From JAJEBT01 sp965214975 (GTDB taxonomy: Bacteria; Pseudomonadota; Alphaproteobacteria; MPNO01; UBA830): a stretch of DNA of 64,000 bases. The stretch spans positions 1,364,001-1,428,000 of the forward strand of contig OZ244055.1 of NCBI GenBank assembly GCA_965214975.1, written 5' to 3'. The translations under genes were made by a program, and so were the position numbers. Position 1 is the first letter of the stretch. The number at the start of each line of letters is the position of its first letter. A model generated the notes under the pieces. The model saw only the letters and a list, made by a program, of their open reading frames with translations. It did no database searches and was not told the DNA's origin. Below, piece after piece: positions 16,987 to 25,894 of the stretch.

Positions 16987-18186
16987 TCAGGTCGCGGCGC
17001 GCTCTTCCGCGGACCGCGCGCTCCGGGATCTCATCCAGATCGCGGCCGCCAGCACGATCACCACCAGGGGCGCCATCACGACGTTGACGGCCTCCCATCC
17101 GACCGTCTGCTGGACCATCCCGGCGGTCACCACGCCCACCGAGATCACGCCCCAGATGACGAAATCGTTGAACCCCTGCACCTTGGCCCGTTCCTCGGGC
17201 GCGTAGGTCTCGGTGACCAGCGCGGTGCCGCCCGTGAACAGGAAGTTCCAGCCGACGCCCAGCAGCACCATGGCGACGAGGAAATTGGAGAACCCGATGC
17301 CCGCGAGGCCGATGCCGATGCTGACGAGGCACAGCACCGCCCCAGCCACGAGAACGTTGTTGACCCCGAACCAGCCGATCAGGTGTCCCGTGACGAAGGC
17401 CGGAAGATACATCCCGACCACGTGCGCCTGGATCACGTAGGACGAATCGGAGAACGTGAACCCGCACACCCCCATCGCGATCGGCGTCACCGTCATCAGG
17501 AACGACATCACCAGATAGCCGAAGGTCGCCGCGCACACCGCGATCAGGAATTTCGGCTGGCGCGCGATCACGAGAAGCGGCCGCCCCCGGCTCGTCCTCG
17601 TCCGCCTCGCGGGCTTGGGGATGTCGATGAAGCTGACGACCAGGGCGACGGCGGCGTAGACCCCGACCAGCGCCGCGAAGACCCCGGCGAACTGCGCCGG
17701 CAGAACGTCCACGGAATTGCGCGCGAGCGTCGGTCCGAGCACCGCGGCGATCACGCTGCCGGCCAGAACGTAGGAAATGGCCTTGCTCCGGAACTCGGGC
17801 GTCGCGGTGTCGGCGGCGGCGAACCGGAAGAAATGGCAGAAGCCGTTGAAGCTCCCGATCAGCGCCGTCGCCACGCAGAACAGCGCGAAGCTGCCGGCGT
17901 TGATGGCGTGGACGCCGACCAGCGCCCCAACGACGGCGATTCCGGCCCCGGTGACGAAACCGATCCGCCGGCCCACCCGCTCCATGTAGAGCGAGGCCGG
18001 AATCGTGGTCAGCGCCATCGCCACGAACTGCAGCGCGATCGGCAGGGTGACCAGCACCTTGTCCTCGGTCAGAAGGATGCCGCCGACGAGCGGGGCCGAG
18101 GCGATGATCGCCGACGTCGACGTCATGAACAGGGCCTGGCAGACGGCAAGAAGCAGCACGTTCCGCCTTGCGGGATTCAACGCCAT
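16987..18186 (-). CDS. MFS transporter
   Basis: 399 residues from the ATG at 18186; about twelve membrane segments with a central basic loop (PKPARRTRTSRGR). The MFS signature between segments 2 and 3 appears as YMERVGRRIGFVTGAG. It lies directly upstream of the ubiD homologue on the same strand, 249 bp apart, so it may import the aromatic acid used there. No substrate motif is readable. Confidence 0.85.
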   Translation of the reverse strand: MALNPARRNVLLLAVCQALFMTSTSAIIASAPLVGGILLTEDKVLVTLPIALQFVAMALTTIPASLYMERVGRRIGFVTGAGIAVVGALVGVHAINAGSFALFCVATALIGSFNGFCHFFRFAAADTATPEFRSKAISYVLAGSVIAAVLGPTLARNSVDVLPAQFAGVFAALVGVYAAVALVVSFIDIPKPARRTRTSRGRPLLVIARQPKFLIAVCAATFGYLVMSFLMTVTPIAMGVCGFTFSDSSYVIQAHVVGMYLPAFVTGHLIGWFGVNNVLVAGAVLCLVSIGIGLAGIGFSNFLVAMVLLGVGWNFLFTGGTALVTETYAPEERAKVQGFNDFVIWGVISVGVVTAGMVQQTVGWEAVNVVMAPLVVIVLAAAIWMRSRSARSAEERAAT

Positions 18187-18316
18187 GTCCGCTCCCTGCG
18201 CCCCGCCGCCCCTTCGCGCGCGTCCGCGCCGGCGGCTCCGCGCGGCGCGAGAGATGCCCCATGCGTCGCGGCCGCGCAAGCGGCGATGCCGGGGGAACGC
18301 GGGATCCTGCCGCCGC

Positions 18317-18670
18317 TCAGCCTTCGCCGCCGGGGGAACCGGCCGGCTTGTACTCGATCTCGAGCACGCGGACCTCGACGTCGGAAACGTTCACCGCGTT
18401 GTGCTCGACCGGCGCCTTCCACGACATCGTCCGCCCGTCCCGGTACGGCACCCGGGTCTCGGCGCCGTCGGCGTCGTGAAGCGCCAGCTCGCCTCCCGAC
18501 TGCTGCACGGTCACGTAGTCCAGTTCGTGGCGGTGCCAGCCGGTCTGCGTTCCCGGAGCGAACGTCCACTGGGTGATGCGCGTGCGGCTGTCCTCGTGCA
18601 GCAGCCTGCACGCCGCCGGAGCGGCGTCCGCGAGTTCCCGCCGCGTTTTCCCGTGAAGGCGTTCGGACAC
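18317..18670 (-). CDS. Cupin domain protein
   Basis: 117 residues from a GTG at 18670, preceded by gggaga. The cupin core is TQWTFAPGTQTGWHRHELDYV (first motif with HRH-E) followed by MSWKAPVEHNAVNVSD. Single-domain cupins of this size often have regulatory or lyase roles. It is the fourth cupin in this 10-kb stretch and heads the same-strand run with the MFS and UbiD genes. Confidence 0.75.
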   Translation of the reverse strand: MSERLHGKTRRELADAAPAACRLLHEDSRTRITQWTFAPGTQTGWHRHELDYVTVQQSGGELALHDADGAETRVPYRDGRTMSWKAPVEHNAVNVSDVEVRVLEIEYKPAGSPGGEG

Positions 18671-18762
18671 GCGTTTCTCCCGGGGCCCGGACGGCGGCGG
18701 GCCTTCCGCAACCCCCGCCGCATCCGCCACCCTACCCGATCCGGCGCCCCCTGTCCCGGCGG

Positions 18763-19737
18763 CTACAGGTGCCGCCAGCCGCCCGGACCGACGTCCACGC
18801 TGTCCCCGCCGGCCCCGACCACCCGGACCCCGCCCTCGCCGGAGACGATCGCCCCGATCTCGGAAATCTCCGTGCCGGCGGCCGCGGCGGCGGCCGACGC
18901 CTTCCCGCGATCCTCCGGCCGGACGCAGAAAACCAGCTCGTAGTCGTCTCCCGCGGCCACCAGGGTCCGGGCATCCGCACCGGCGGCCCGGGCGGCCGGC
19001 GACACCGGCACCGCGGCCAGCTCGACCCGGGCGCCGGTTCCGGACGCCTTGCAGACATGCGCGAGATCGGCCGCCAGGCCGTCGGACACGTCGGCCATCG
19101 CCGTCGCGACGCCCGCAAGCGCCCGTCCCAGCGCCAGGCGCGGCTCGGGCAGCCGGTAGCGCCGGATCAGGAAGTCCCGTTCCGCCGTCTCCCGTTCCCC
19201 TCCCCCTTCGCGCAACGCCGCGAGGCCGAGCGCGGCGTCGCCGATCGTCCCCGACACCATGACCAGGTCGCCGGGGGCGGCCCCGGCGCGGGTGACGGCC
19301 CGTCCCTCCGGCACGTCCCCGAGGACCGTCGCCGAGACCGCGGACGGTCCGCCGGAAGACGTGACGTCGCCGCCGAGGAGAACCGCCCCGAAGACGTCCT
19401 GGTCGACGCGCAGCCCCTCGGCGAATCCCTCCAGCCACGCGTCGGTCACGTCGCCCGGAAGCGCGAGATTGAGAAAATAGCAGTCCGGCCTCGCCCCCAT
19501 GGCGGCGAGATCCGAGAGATTCACCCTGAGCAGTTTCCTCGCGACCATGTCGGGGGCCTCGTGCGCGGGAAAGTGGATTCCCGCGACCATGGTGTCGGTG
19601 CTGACGACGGTCTCGCGTCCCGGTTTCGCCGGCAGCAGCGCGGCGTCGTCCCCGAAACCCAGGGCGCGCGGATCGCCGCCCCCGAGCGGGGACAGAAGCT
19701 CGGAGACGATCTCGAACTCCCCCCGGCGGCGCGTCAT
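18763..19737 (-). CDS. thiL: Thiamine-monophosphate kinase
   Basis: 324 residues. It phosphorylates thiamine monophosphate to the active diphosphate. Motifs are FGDDAALLPAKPG (Mg/ATP), STDTMVAGIHF, LSDLAAMGARPDCYFLNLALP, LLGGDVTSS and ADVSDGLAADLAHV. The ATG at 19737 overlaps the nusB stop (ATGA), the standard alphaproteobacterial nusB-thiL arrangement, and it is the last gene of the riboflavin operon. Confidence 0.96.
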   Translation of the reverse strand: MTRRRGEFEIVSELLSPLGGGDPRALGFGDDAALLPAKPGRETVVSTDTMVAGIHFPAHEAPDMVARKLLRVNLSDLAAMGARPDCYFLNLALPGDVTDAWLEGFAEGLRVDQDVFGAVLLGGDVTSSGGPSAVSATVLGDVPEGRAVTRAGAAPGDLVMVSGTIGDAALGLAALREGGGERETAERDFLIRRYRLPEPRLALGRALAGVATAMADVSDGLAADLAHVCKASGTGARVELAAVPVSPAARAAGADARTLVAAGDDYELVFCVRPEDRGKASAAAAAAGTEISEIGAIVSGEGGVRVVGAGGDSVDVGPGGWRHL

Positions 19738-20228
19738 CGATTCCGCTCTTCGGCGCCCCCGAACTCGTCCGGGCGCAGGGTGCGCGCCACGTCGTCCAGC
19801 ACGCCGTTCGCCATGCCGACCTCGGCGGCGCCGAAATAGGCGTGGGCGACGTCGAGATACTCGCTGATCACCACCCGCGCGGGGGTCTCCGGAAAGGCCT
19901 GGAGTTCCGACACCGCCGTCCTGAGGATCGCCCTGAGCACGTAGGCCAGACGCTCCACCTTCCAGCTGTCGGAGAGCGACCTGCGGATGATCGCGTCGAT
20001 CTCCGGCAGCCGCCTCGCGGCATCGCGCACCAGCGCGGCGAGAAGGGCGGCTTCGGCGTCGGCGCCGTCCGCGCCGTCGAGGCGGGCGTCCGGCCGCCAG
20101 GATTCGAGTTCCTCGAGCACGCGTTCGGCGTCGGTTCCGGCGAGGTCGACCTGGTAGAGGCCCTGGACGGCCGCGAGACGCGCGACGCTTCGGGCCGTCC
20201 GGCGCGCCACGTCGCGCCGGGGGCGCAT
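19734..20228 (-). CDS. nusB: Transcription antitermination factor NusB
   Basis: 164 residues, all-helical. The N-terminal RRTARSVARLAAVQGLYQ and C-terminal VVISEYLDVAHAYFG are family-typical. It forms a heterodimer with NusE (S10) on boxA RNA in rRNA antitermination. The start abuts the ribH stop directly and its stop overlaps thiL, so it is cotranscribed with riboflavin genes. Confidence 0.95.
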   Translation of the reverse strand: MRPRRDVARRTARSVARLAAVQGLYQVDLAGTDAERVLEELESWRPDARLDGADGADAEAALLAALVRDAARRLPEIDAIIRRSLSDSWKVERLAYVLRAILRTAVSELQAFPETPARVVISEYLDVAHAYFGAAEVGMANGVLDDVARTLRPDEFGGAEERNR

Positions 20229-20696
20229 CTAGCGGGGCCCTTGACGGAGGAACCGTCCGCGAAGCGCGATCATCGCCAGACAGGCGCGCGCCGCCGCCCC
20301 TCCCCGGTCGTGCCGGTCCCGTCGGGCCCGATCCTCGGCCTGCGCGCGGTTCTCGGTGGTCAGAACCCCGTATCCGAGGGCGATGCGGTGCTCGAGAACG
20401 AGGTCGTTCAGCCCGCGGGCGCTTTCCTGGCACACGTAGTCGTAGTGGGTCGTCTCGCCGCGGATGACGCAGCCGAGCGCGACGTACCCGTCGAACGCCT
20501 TTCCGCTGTCCGACATGCCGCCGTTCCCGACCGCCATTCCGATGGCGCCCGGAAGCTCGAAGGTTCCCGGAACCCGGAAGCTCTCCCAGCTCGCTCCCGC
20601 GTCCCGGAGTTCCTCGAGGACGCTTTCCATCATGCGGTCGGCGATCTCCTCGTAGAACCGGGCCTCCGCGATCATGACATGGGCGCCCTCGGCCAT
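20229..20696 (-). CDS. ribH: 6,7-dimethyl-8-ribityllumazine synthase
   Basis: 155 residues. It condenses the ribBX product with the pyrimidinedione. Visible motifs are VPGTFELPGAIGMAV, GYVALGCVIRGETTHYDYV (with the catalytic His) and RIALGYGVLTTENRAQAEDR. Lumazine synthases form pentamers or icosahedral shells; the oligomeric state is not readable. It starts 3 bp after the ribBX stop. Confidence 0.96.
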   Translation of the reverse strand: MAEGAHVMIAEARFYEEIADRMMESVLEELRDAGASWESFRVPGTFELPGAIGMAVGNGGMSDSGKAFDGYVALGCVIRGETTHYDYVCQESARGLNDLVLEHRIALGYGVLTTENRAQAEDRARRDRHDRGGAAARACLAMIALRGRFLRQGPR

Positions 20697-20699
20697 CGC

Positions 20700-21923
20700 T
20701 CAGCCCTCCACGGGCCCGAGCGGCCGGCGCCCGACGACCTCGAGACCGAAACCGTCGATGCCCTTGATCGCGCGTTCGCGGTTGCTGACGAGAACCAGCT
20801 TGCGCACCCCGAGATCGTTGAGGATCTGGGCGCCGACCCCGAAGTCCCGCAGCGCCGGCGGCGCGGTCTCGCGGCCCTCTTCCGCCTGCACCGAGATTTC
20901 CGCGGTCGCGGAGAGCGGGTCCGACGGCACCCGGTGCCGGGTCCGGATCTGGTTCGAGAGCTTCTCCGCCCACGGTTCGCGGATGATCACCACCACCCCC
21001 CGCCCCTCCTTCCCGATCATGCGAAGGGCGTTCTCGAGGTCGTCCTCGTGCTGGTTGGTGGTGTCGTGGATCATGTCGTCGAGCACGTTGACCGCATGCA
21101 TGCGGACCAGCACCGGCTCGTCGGAAGGGATGTCCCCCTTCACGAGCGTGAGATGCTCGGCTCCGGAGATGTTGTTCCGGTAGACGATCAGGCGGAAGTC
21201 CCCGCCGTGGCGGCGGTTGATGCGCGTCGTCAGCGAGCGCTCCACGATCGAGTCGTGGCGCAGCCGGTGCGCGATGAGATCGGCGATGGTCGCGACCTTG
21301 AGCCCGTGCAGCCGGGCGAACCCCACGAGGTCGGGCAGGCGCGCCATCGTCCCGTCCTCGTTCATGATCTCGCAGATCACCCCCGAGGGGTTGAGGCCCG
21401 CGAGGCGGGCGAGATCCACGGCCGCCTCGGTGTGGCCGGTGCGCACCAGCACGCCGCCGTCGCGCGCCCGCAGGGGGAAGACGTGCCCCGGCGTCACGAT
21501 GTCGTCCCGGCCGTGCAGCGGGTCGATCGCCACCGCCACCGTCCGCGCCCGGTCGGAGGCCGAGATTCCCGTCGTGATGCCCTCCCGCGCCTCGATCGAC
21601 GTCGTGAACGCGGTCTCGAACTGCGAGCGGTTGTCGGTCGCCATCAGCGTCAGGCCGAGCCGGTCCACGCGCTCGGCCGTCATCGCGAGGCAGATCAGTC
21701 CGCGCCCGTGCTTGGCCATGAAGTTGATCGCGTCCGGCGTGGCCATCTGCGCGGCGACGATCAGGTCGCCCTCGTTCTCGCGATCCTCGTCGTCGACCAC
21801 GACGACCATCCGCCCGTTGCGGATGTCCTCGATCACCTCCGGAATGGTCGCGAGGCAGTCGCGCAGATCCCCGGACTCCGCGGGCGCGTCGCCGTCCACG
21901 AGCGACAGTCCCCGTTTCTCCAT
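20700..21923 (-). CDS. ribBX: RibBX: DHBP synthase with degenerate GTP cyclohydrolase II half
   Basis: 407 residues from the ATG at 21923. The N-terminal half is a good 3,4-dihydroxy-2-butanone-4-phosphate synthase (VVDDEDRENEGDLIVAA, MAKHGRGLICLAM, TPGHVFPL, GHTEAAVDLARLAG). The C-terminal half has the GTP cyclohydrolase II layout but lacks its zinc cysteines: where a normal protein has a Cys-rich GDVFGSLRCDCGEQL-type loop, this reads VLDDMIHDTTNQHEDDLENA. It therefore matches the proteobacterial RibBX variant, and GTP cyclohydrolase II activity must come from a separate ribA outside the window. Confidence 0.9.
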   Translation of the reverse strand: MEKRGLSLVDGDAPAESGDLRDCLATIPEVIEDIRNGRMVVVVDDEDRENEGDLIVAAQMATPDAINFMAKHGRGLICLAMTAERVDRLGLTLMATDNRSQFETAFTTSIEAREGITTGISASDRARTVAVAIDPLHGRDDIVTPGHVFPLRARDGGVLVRTGHTEAAVDLARLAGLNPSGVICEIMNEDGTMARLPDLVGFARLHGLKVATIADLIAHRLRHDSIVERSLTTRINRRHGGDFRLIVYRNNISGAEHLTLVKGDIPSDEPVLVRMHAVNVLDDMIHDTTNQHEDDLENALRMIGKEGRGVVVIIREPWAEKLSNQIRTRHRVPSDPLSATAEISVQAEEGRETAPPALRDFGVGAQILNDLGVRKLVLVSNRERAIKGIDGFGLEVVGRRPLGPVEG

Positions 21924-21931
21924 CGCGGGCC

Positions 21932-22519
21932 TCAGTCCCTGCCGAGAAGCCGGGCCACGTACCGGGCGATGGTGTCGACCTCGACGTTGACCCGGTCGCC
22001 CGCCCGCCGTTCGCCGAACGCGGTCTCGGCCCGCGTGTGGCCGATGACGTTGACCCCGAACCTCCGGCCCTCGGTCCCGTTGACCGTCAGCGAGACCCCG
22101 TCGAGCGCCACCGACCCCTTCGGGGCCACGTAGCGCGCGAGCTCCTCCGGAAGCTCGAACGTGATCCGCAGGCTGTCGCCTTCCGGCTCGGTGCCGAGGA
22201 TGTCCGCCACGCCGTCCACGTGCCCCGCGACGATGTGCCCGCCGAGCTCGTCCCCGACGCGCATCGCCCGCTCGAGGTTGACGGCCGTGCCGACGGCCCA
22301 GTCGCCGAGGGTCGTGCGCTCGAGCGTCTCCGCCGACGCCTCGACGGCGAACCAGCCGGGGCCCTTGCCGACGACCGTCAGGCACGGTCCCGAACAGGCG
22401 ATGGAGGCGCCGATCCCGACGGTCTCCGTGTCGTAGGAGGTCGAGATCTCGATCCGGGTGTCGCCGGTCTTCCCGATCGCGCGCACTCTGCCGAGGTCCG
22501 TGACGATGCCGGTGAACAC
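21932..22519 (-). CDS. ribE: Riboflavin synthase alpha chain
   Basis: 195 residues. It dismutates two lumazines to riboflavin plus pyrimidinedione. The duplicated lumazine-binding domains start MFTGIVTDLGRVRAI (GTG start, read as Met) and GGHIVAGHVDGVADI; SVALDGVSLTVNG is the second-domain motif. Start codon GTG at 22519 follows the ribD stop immediately. Confidence 0.96.
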   Translation of the reverse strand: MFTGIVTDLGRVRAIGKTGDTRIEISTSYDTETVGIGASIACSGPCLTVVGKGPGWFAVEASAETLERTTLGDWAVGTAVNLERAMRVGDELGGHIVAGHVDGVADILGTEPEGDSLRITFELPEELARYVAPKGSVALDGVSLTVNGTEGRRFGVNVIGHTRAETAFGERRAGDRVNVEVDTIARYVARLLGRD

Positions 22520-23623
22520 TCACTCCCCCTTCCGGATCCTCCGGTGGAACTCCACCGCGTCCCGGCCCAGATGCCGCGTCGACAGTCTGGCGAAGTTCGC
22601 CGCCTCGTCAAGCCGGCGCGTCCCGAATCCGGAAACCGCGGGAACGCCGTCTCCGCCGAGAACGAGCGGCGCGCGGTACCAGACCAGCCGGTCCACCAGA
22701 TCCTCCGCAAGAAGCGCCGCGACCGTCCGTCCGCCCCCCTCCACCATGAGCCGGTTGATTCCGCGCGCGCCGAGCGCGGCGAGCGCGGCCGCGGGATCCG
22801 GACGCTCGCCGCCGTCGACCTCGATCACCTCCACGCCTCCGTCCTTCCCCGGGCCGGGTCCCGCCGGCTCCGCGCTCCGCCGGCCGACGACAAGCCAGGT
22901 CGGCCGCCGCGGGGCGTCGGTGACGAGCCGGTGCGACGGCGGCAGCCTCCGCCGCCCGCCGAGGACGACGCGCACCGGCGAGCGGTCCTCGAGGCCCGGA
23001 AGACGGCAGCCGAGGTCGGGGTCGTCCGCGATCGCGGTGCCGTTGCCGACCAGGATCGCGTCGCTGCGGGCGCGCAGCCCGTGCGCGTGCCGGCGCGCGG
23101 ACTCTCCGGTGATCCACCTGCTTCGCCCCTCGGAGGTGGCGATGCGGCCGTCGAGGCTGGTCGCGAGCTTGACGGTGACCAGCGGCCGCCCCTCGCGGAT
23201 CCGCGTCAGGAACCCGGCGGCGGCCTCGGCCGCGGCGTCGCCGCGCACCCCGGTCACGACCTCGATCCCCGCCTTTTCGAGGAACCGGACGCCGGCGCCG
23301 TCGACGCGGGGGTCGGGATCCCGGACGCCGACGACCACTCTCGCGACGCCGGCGGCGGCCAGCGCCTCCGCGCAGGGCGGCGTCTGGCCGTGATGCGCGC
23401 ACGGCTCCAGCGTCACGTACGCCGTCGCCCCTCTGGCGAGGCTCCCGGCGCGGCCGAGGGCCACGGTCTCGGCATGGGGGCGCCCGCCCGGCTGGGTCCA
23501 GCCGCGGCCGACCGTCCGGCCGTTCCTGACCAGGACGCACCCCACGGAAGGGTTCGCGGAGACGTTGCCGTGGCCGCGCCGGGCAAGCGCGACCGCGGCC
23601 ATCATGTGGTCCTCGTCACGCAA
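22520..23623 (-). CDS. ribD: Bifunctional pyrimidine deaminase/reductase RibD
   Basis: 367 residues. The N-terminal deaminase has the zinc motifs PHAETVAL and TLEPCAHHGQTPPCAEAL; the C-terminal reductase has VTVKLATSLDGRIA and GINRLMVEGGGRTVAALL. The likely start is TTG at 23623 (giving RDEDHMMAAVALARRG), which overlaps the nrdR stop by 8 bp; ATG at 23605 would cut the usual N-terminal acidic lead. First riboflavin gene of the operon. Confidence 0.95.
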   Translation of the reverse strand: MRDEDHMMAAVALARRGHGNVSANPSVGCVLVRNGRTVGRGWTQPGGRPHAETVALGRAGSLARGATAYVTLEPCAHHGQTPPCAEALAAAGVARVVVGVRDPDPRVDGAGVRFLEKAGIEVVTGVRGDAAAEAAAGFLTRIREGRPLVTVKLATSLDGRIATSEGRSRWITGESARRHAHGLRARSDAILVGNGTAIADDPDLGCRLPGLEDRSPVRVVLGGRRRLPPSHRLVTDAPRRPTWLVVGRRSAEPAGPGPGKDGGVEVIEVDGGERPDPAAALAALGARGINRLMVEGGGRTVAALLAEDLVDRLVWYRAPLVLGGDGVPAVSGFGTRRLDEAANFARLSTRHLGRDAVEFHRRIRKGE

Positions 23624-24080
23624 TCTTTTCGCGCACGTTCAGGTCCTTGACGATGTCCCCGAAGTCGCGCGCCTCGCGAAAGTCGCGATAGACCGAGGCG
23701 AAGCGGATGTAGGCGACGTGGTCGAGTTCCTCGAGAACCCCCATCACCAGCTCGCCGATGTCCTTCGAGGGCACTTCGGTCTGGCCGGAACTCTCGATCC
23801 TCCGGATGATCGCCGACACCGCCCGCTCCACCCGCTCCGCGTCGACGGGCCGCTTGCGCAGCGCCACCTTCATCGAGCGCGAGATCTTGTCGCGCTCGAG
23901 AGGCTCGCGCCTGTCGCCCTCCTTGAGCACGACGACGTCGCGCAGCTGCACGCGCTCGAAGGTCGTGAAGCGAAGGCCGCAGGTGCCGCAGGCGCGGCGG
24001 CGGCGGATCGCCGCGTTGCCCTCGGCGGGCCGCGAGTCCTTGACCTGGGTGTCGTCCGAACCGCAGAAAGGGCATTTCAT
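23616..24080 (-). CDS. nrdR: Transcriptional repressor NrdR
   Basis: 154 residues. The zinc ribbon is CPFCGSDDTQVKDSR with the second pair in CGTCGLRFTTFER; the ATP-cone follows (VVLKEGDRREPLERDKISRS). NrdR senses (d)ATP and represses ribonucleotide reductase genes. It sits between glyA and ribD, the usual alphaproteobacterial order. Confidence 0.97.
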   Translation of the reverse strand: MKCPFCGSDDTQVKDSRPAEGNAAIRRRRACGTCGLRFTTFERVQLRDVVVLKEGDRREPLERDKISRSMKVALRKRPVDAERVERAVSAIIRRIESSGQTEVPSKDIGELVMGVLEELDHVAYIRFASVYRDFREARDFGDIVKDLNVREKIA

Positions 24081-24096
24081 CGCCGCTCTCTCCCGC

Positions 24097-25395
24097 TCAC
24101 TGCCGCCCGTAGATGGGGAAACGCGCGCACAGGCTCCCGACCCGCTTGCGCACCGCCCTCTCGACCGGGCCGTTGTCGTTGGCCCGGCGCCGGAGGCCGT
24201 CCAGAACCTCGGCGATCATCTGGCCGACCTCCCGGAACTCGGCCGGCCCGAATCCCCGCGTGGTCGCCGCCGGAGAGCCGAGGCGGATGCCGGAGGTCAC
24301 GGTCGGGGGCTCGGGGTCGAACGGAACGCCGTTCTTGTTGCAGGTCATCCCCGCCGCCTCGAGGCTCGCCTCCGCGGCCTTTCCGGTCACCCCCCTGCCG
24401 CGCAGGTCGACGAGAAGAAGATGGGTGTCCGTGCCGCCCGAAACGAGGTCGCAGCCGGCGTCTCCGAGGGCGGACGCCAGGGCCCCGGCGTTCTCGACGA
24501 CGGCGGCCGAGTAGGACCTGAACTCCGGGCGCAGCGCCTCGCCGAGGGCCGCCGCCTTGGCCGCGACCACGTGCATCAGGGGGCCACCCTGGGTGCCCGG
24601 GAAGATTCCCGAATTGATCTTTTTCGCCAGATCGTCGTCGTCGGTCAGGATCATCCCGCCGCGCGGGCCGCGCAGCGTCTTGTGGGTCGTTGTCGTGGCG
24701 ACGTGGGCGTGAGGGAACGGGCTGGGGTGGACGCCGCCGGCCACCAGCCCCGCGAAATGCGCCATGTCCACCATCAGGACCGCGCCGACGGAATCGGCGA
24801 TCTTCCGGAAGCGCGCGAAATCGATGATCCGCGGATAGGCGGACCCTCCCGCGACGATCAGCTTCGGCCGGTGCTCGCCCGCGAGGCGCTCGACCTCGTC
24901 GAAGTCGATCCGGGCGTCGTCCTCGCGCACGCCGTACTGGACCGCGTTCAGCCAGCGGCCGGACAGGTTCGGCCGCGCTCCGTGGGTCAGATGCCCTCCC
25001 GCCGCCAGCGACAGCCCGAGAATGGTGTCGCCCGGCCGGAGCAGCGCGAAGAACACCGCGCCGTTGGCCTGGGCGCCCGAATGCGGCTGGACGTTGGCGT
25101 GGCGGCACCCGAACAGCTCCCGCGCCCGCGCGATCGCCAGTTCCTCGGCGATGTCGACGAACTCGCATCCGCCGTAGTAGCGCCGGCCTGGATAGCCCTC
25201 GGCGTACTTGTTGGTCAGCACCGAGCCGGCGGCCTCGAGCACCGCCCTCGAGACCACGTTCTCGGACGCGATGAGCTCGATCTGGTCCCGCTGGCGCGCC
25301 AGTTCGCCGCGCAGCGCGCGGTCGAGGTCGGGGTCGGATTCCGCCAGGGCCGCGGTGAAGAATCCGTCATGCATCGTGGTTCCCGGCTCCGGCAC
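24097..25395 (-). CDS. glyA: Serine hydroxymethyltransferase
   Basis: 432 residues. PLP enzyme interconverting serine and glycine with tetrahydrofolate. The PLP lysine is in TTTTHKTLRGPRGG; other motifs are IELIASENVVS, KYAEGYPGRRYYGG, VQPHSGAQANGAVF and VDMAHFAGLVAGG. It starts 15 bp after the rpiB stop and is followed by nrdR. Confidence 0.98.
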   Translation of the reverse strand: MPEPGTTMHDGFFTAALAESDPDLDRALRGELARQRDQIELIASENVVSRAVLEAAGSVLTNKYAEGYPGRRYYGGCEFVDIAEELAIARARELFGCRHANVQPHSGAQANGAVFFALLRPGDTILGLSLAAGGHLTHGARPNLSGRWLNAVQYGVREDDARIDFDEVERLAGEHRPKLIVAGGSAYPRIIDFARFRKIADSVGAVLMVDMAHFAGLVAGGVHPSPFPHAHVATTTTHKTLRGPRGGMILTDDDDLAKKINSGIFPGTQGGPLMHVVAAKAAALGEALRPEFRSYSAAVVENAGALASALGDAGCDLVSGGTDTHLLLVDLRGRGVTGKAAEASLEAAGMTCNKNGVPFDPEPPTVTSGIRLGSPAATTRGFGPAEFREVGQMIAEVLDGLRRRANDNGPVERAVRKRVGSLCARFPIYGRQ

Positions 25396-25410
25396 CCCGT
25401 CCTCCCGGCG

Positions 25411-25860
25411 TCACGCGGCCCGCGGCCGCTCGAGTTTCGCGATTCTGCGCCCGTGCCGCCCGCCCTCGAAGCCGGTCCCGAGAAACAGCCGCACGATCGC
25501 GCGCGCGGCGGTCTCCGGCGTCTTCCTGCCTCCGAGGCACAGGACGTTGGCGTCGTTGTGCCGGCGCGCGAGCCGCGCCGTCTCGTCGTCGTAGCAGAGC
25601 GCGGCGCGGATGCCGGGATGACGGTTCGCCGCGATCGACATGCCGATGCCGGTGCCGCAGACCAGAACCCCGAGGTCGGCCTCGCCGGACGAGACCGCCT
25701 CGGCGAGGCGCGACGCGAAGTCCGGATAGTCCACCGCGCCGCTTCCGCTGGTGCCGAGATCCAGAACCCCGCAGCCGGCGCGCGCGGCTTCGTCCATGAC
25801 CGCCTCCTTCAGGACGCGGCCGCCGTGGTCCACCGCCACGGCAACGGTTCTTGCCGTCAC
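25411..25860 (-). CDS. rpiB: Ribose-5-phosphate isomerase B
   Basis: 149 residues. RpiB motifs: VAVAVDHGGRVLKEAV (DHGG, substrate phosphate), DYPDFASRLAEAV, CGTGIGMSIAANRHPGIRAA (base cysteine) and RRHNDANVLCLGGR. It interconverts ribose-5-P and ribulose-5-P, the latter being the RibBX substrate downstream. Heads the glyA-nrdR-rib run. Confidence 0.95.
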   Translation of the reverse strand: MTARTVAVAVDHGGRVLKEAVMDEAARAGCGVLDLGTSGSGAVDYPDFASRLAEAVSSGEADLGVLVCGTGIGMSIAANRHPGIRAALCYDDETARLARRHNDANVLCLGGRKTPETAARAIVRLFLGTGFEGGRHGRRIAKLERPRAA

Positions 25861-25894
25861 GGTTTCGCCTCCGCCGGAAGAAGGCGCGCGGCTC

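Noticed and set aside
15859..18576. A 905-codon plus-strand frame antisense to ubiD and the MFS gene
   Set aside because: His/Arg/Asp-rich antisense pattern typical of high-G+C DNA, with no domain resemblance.
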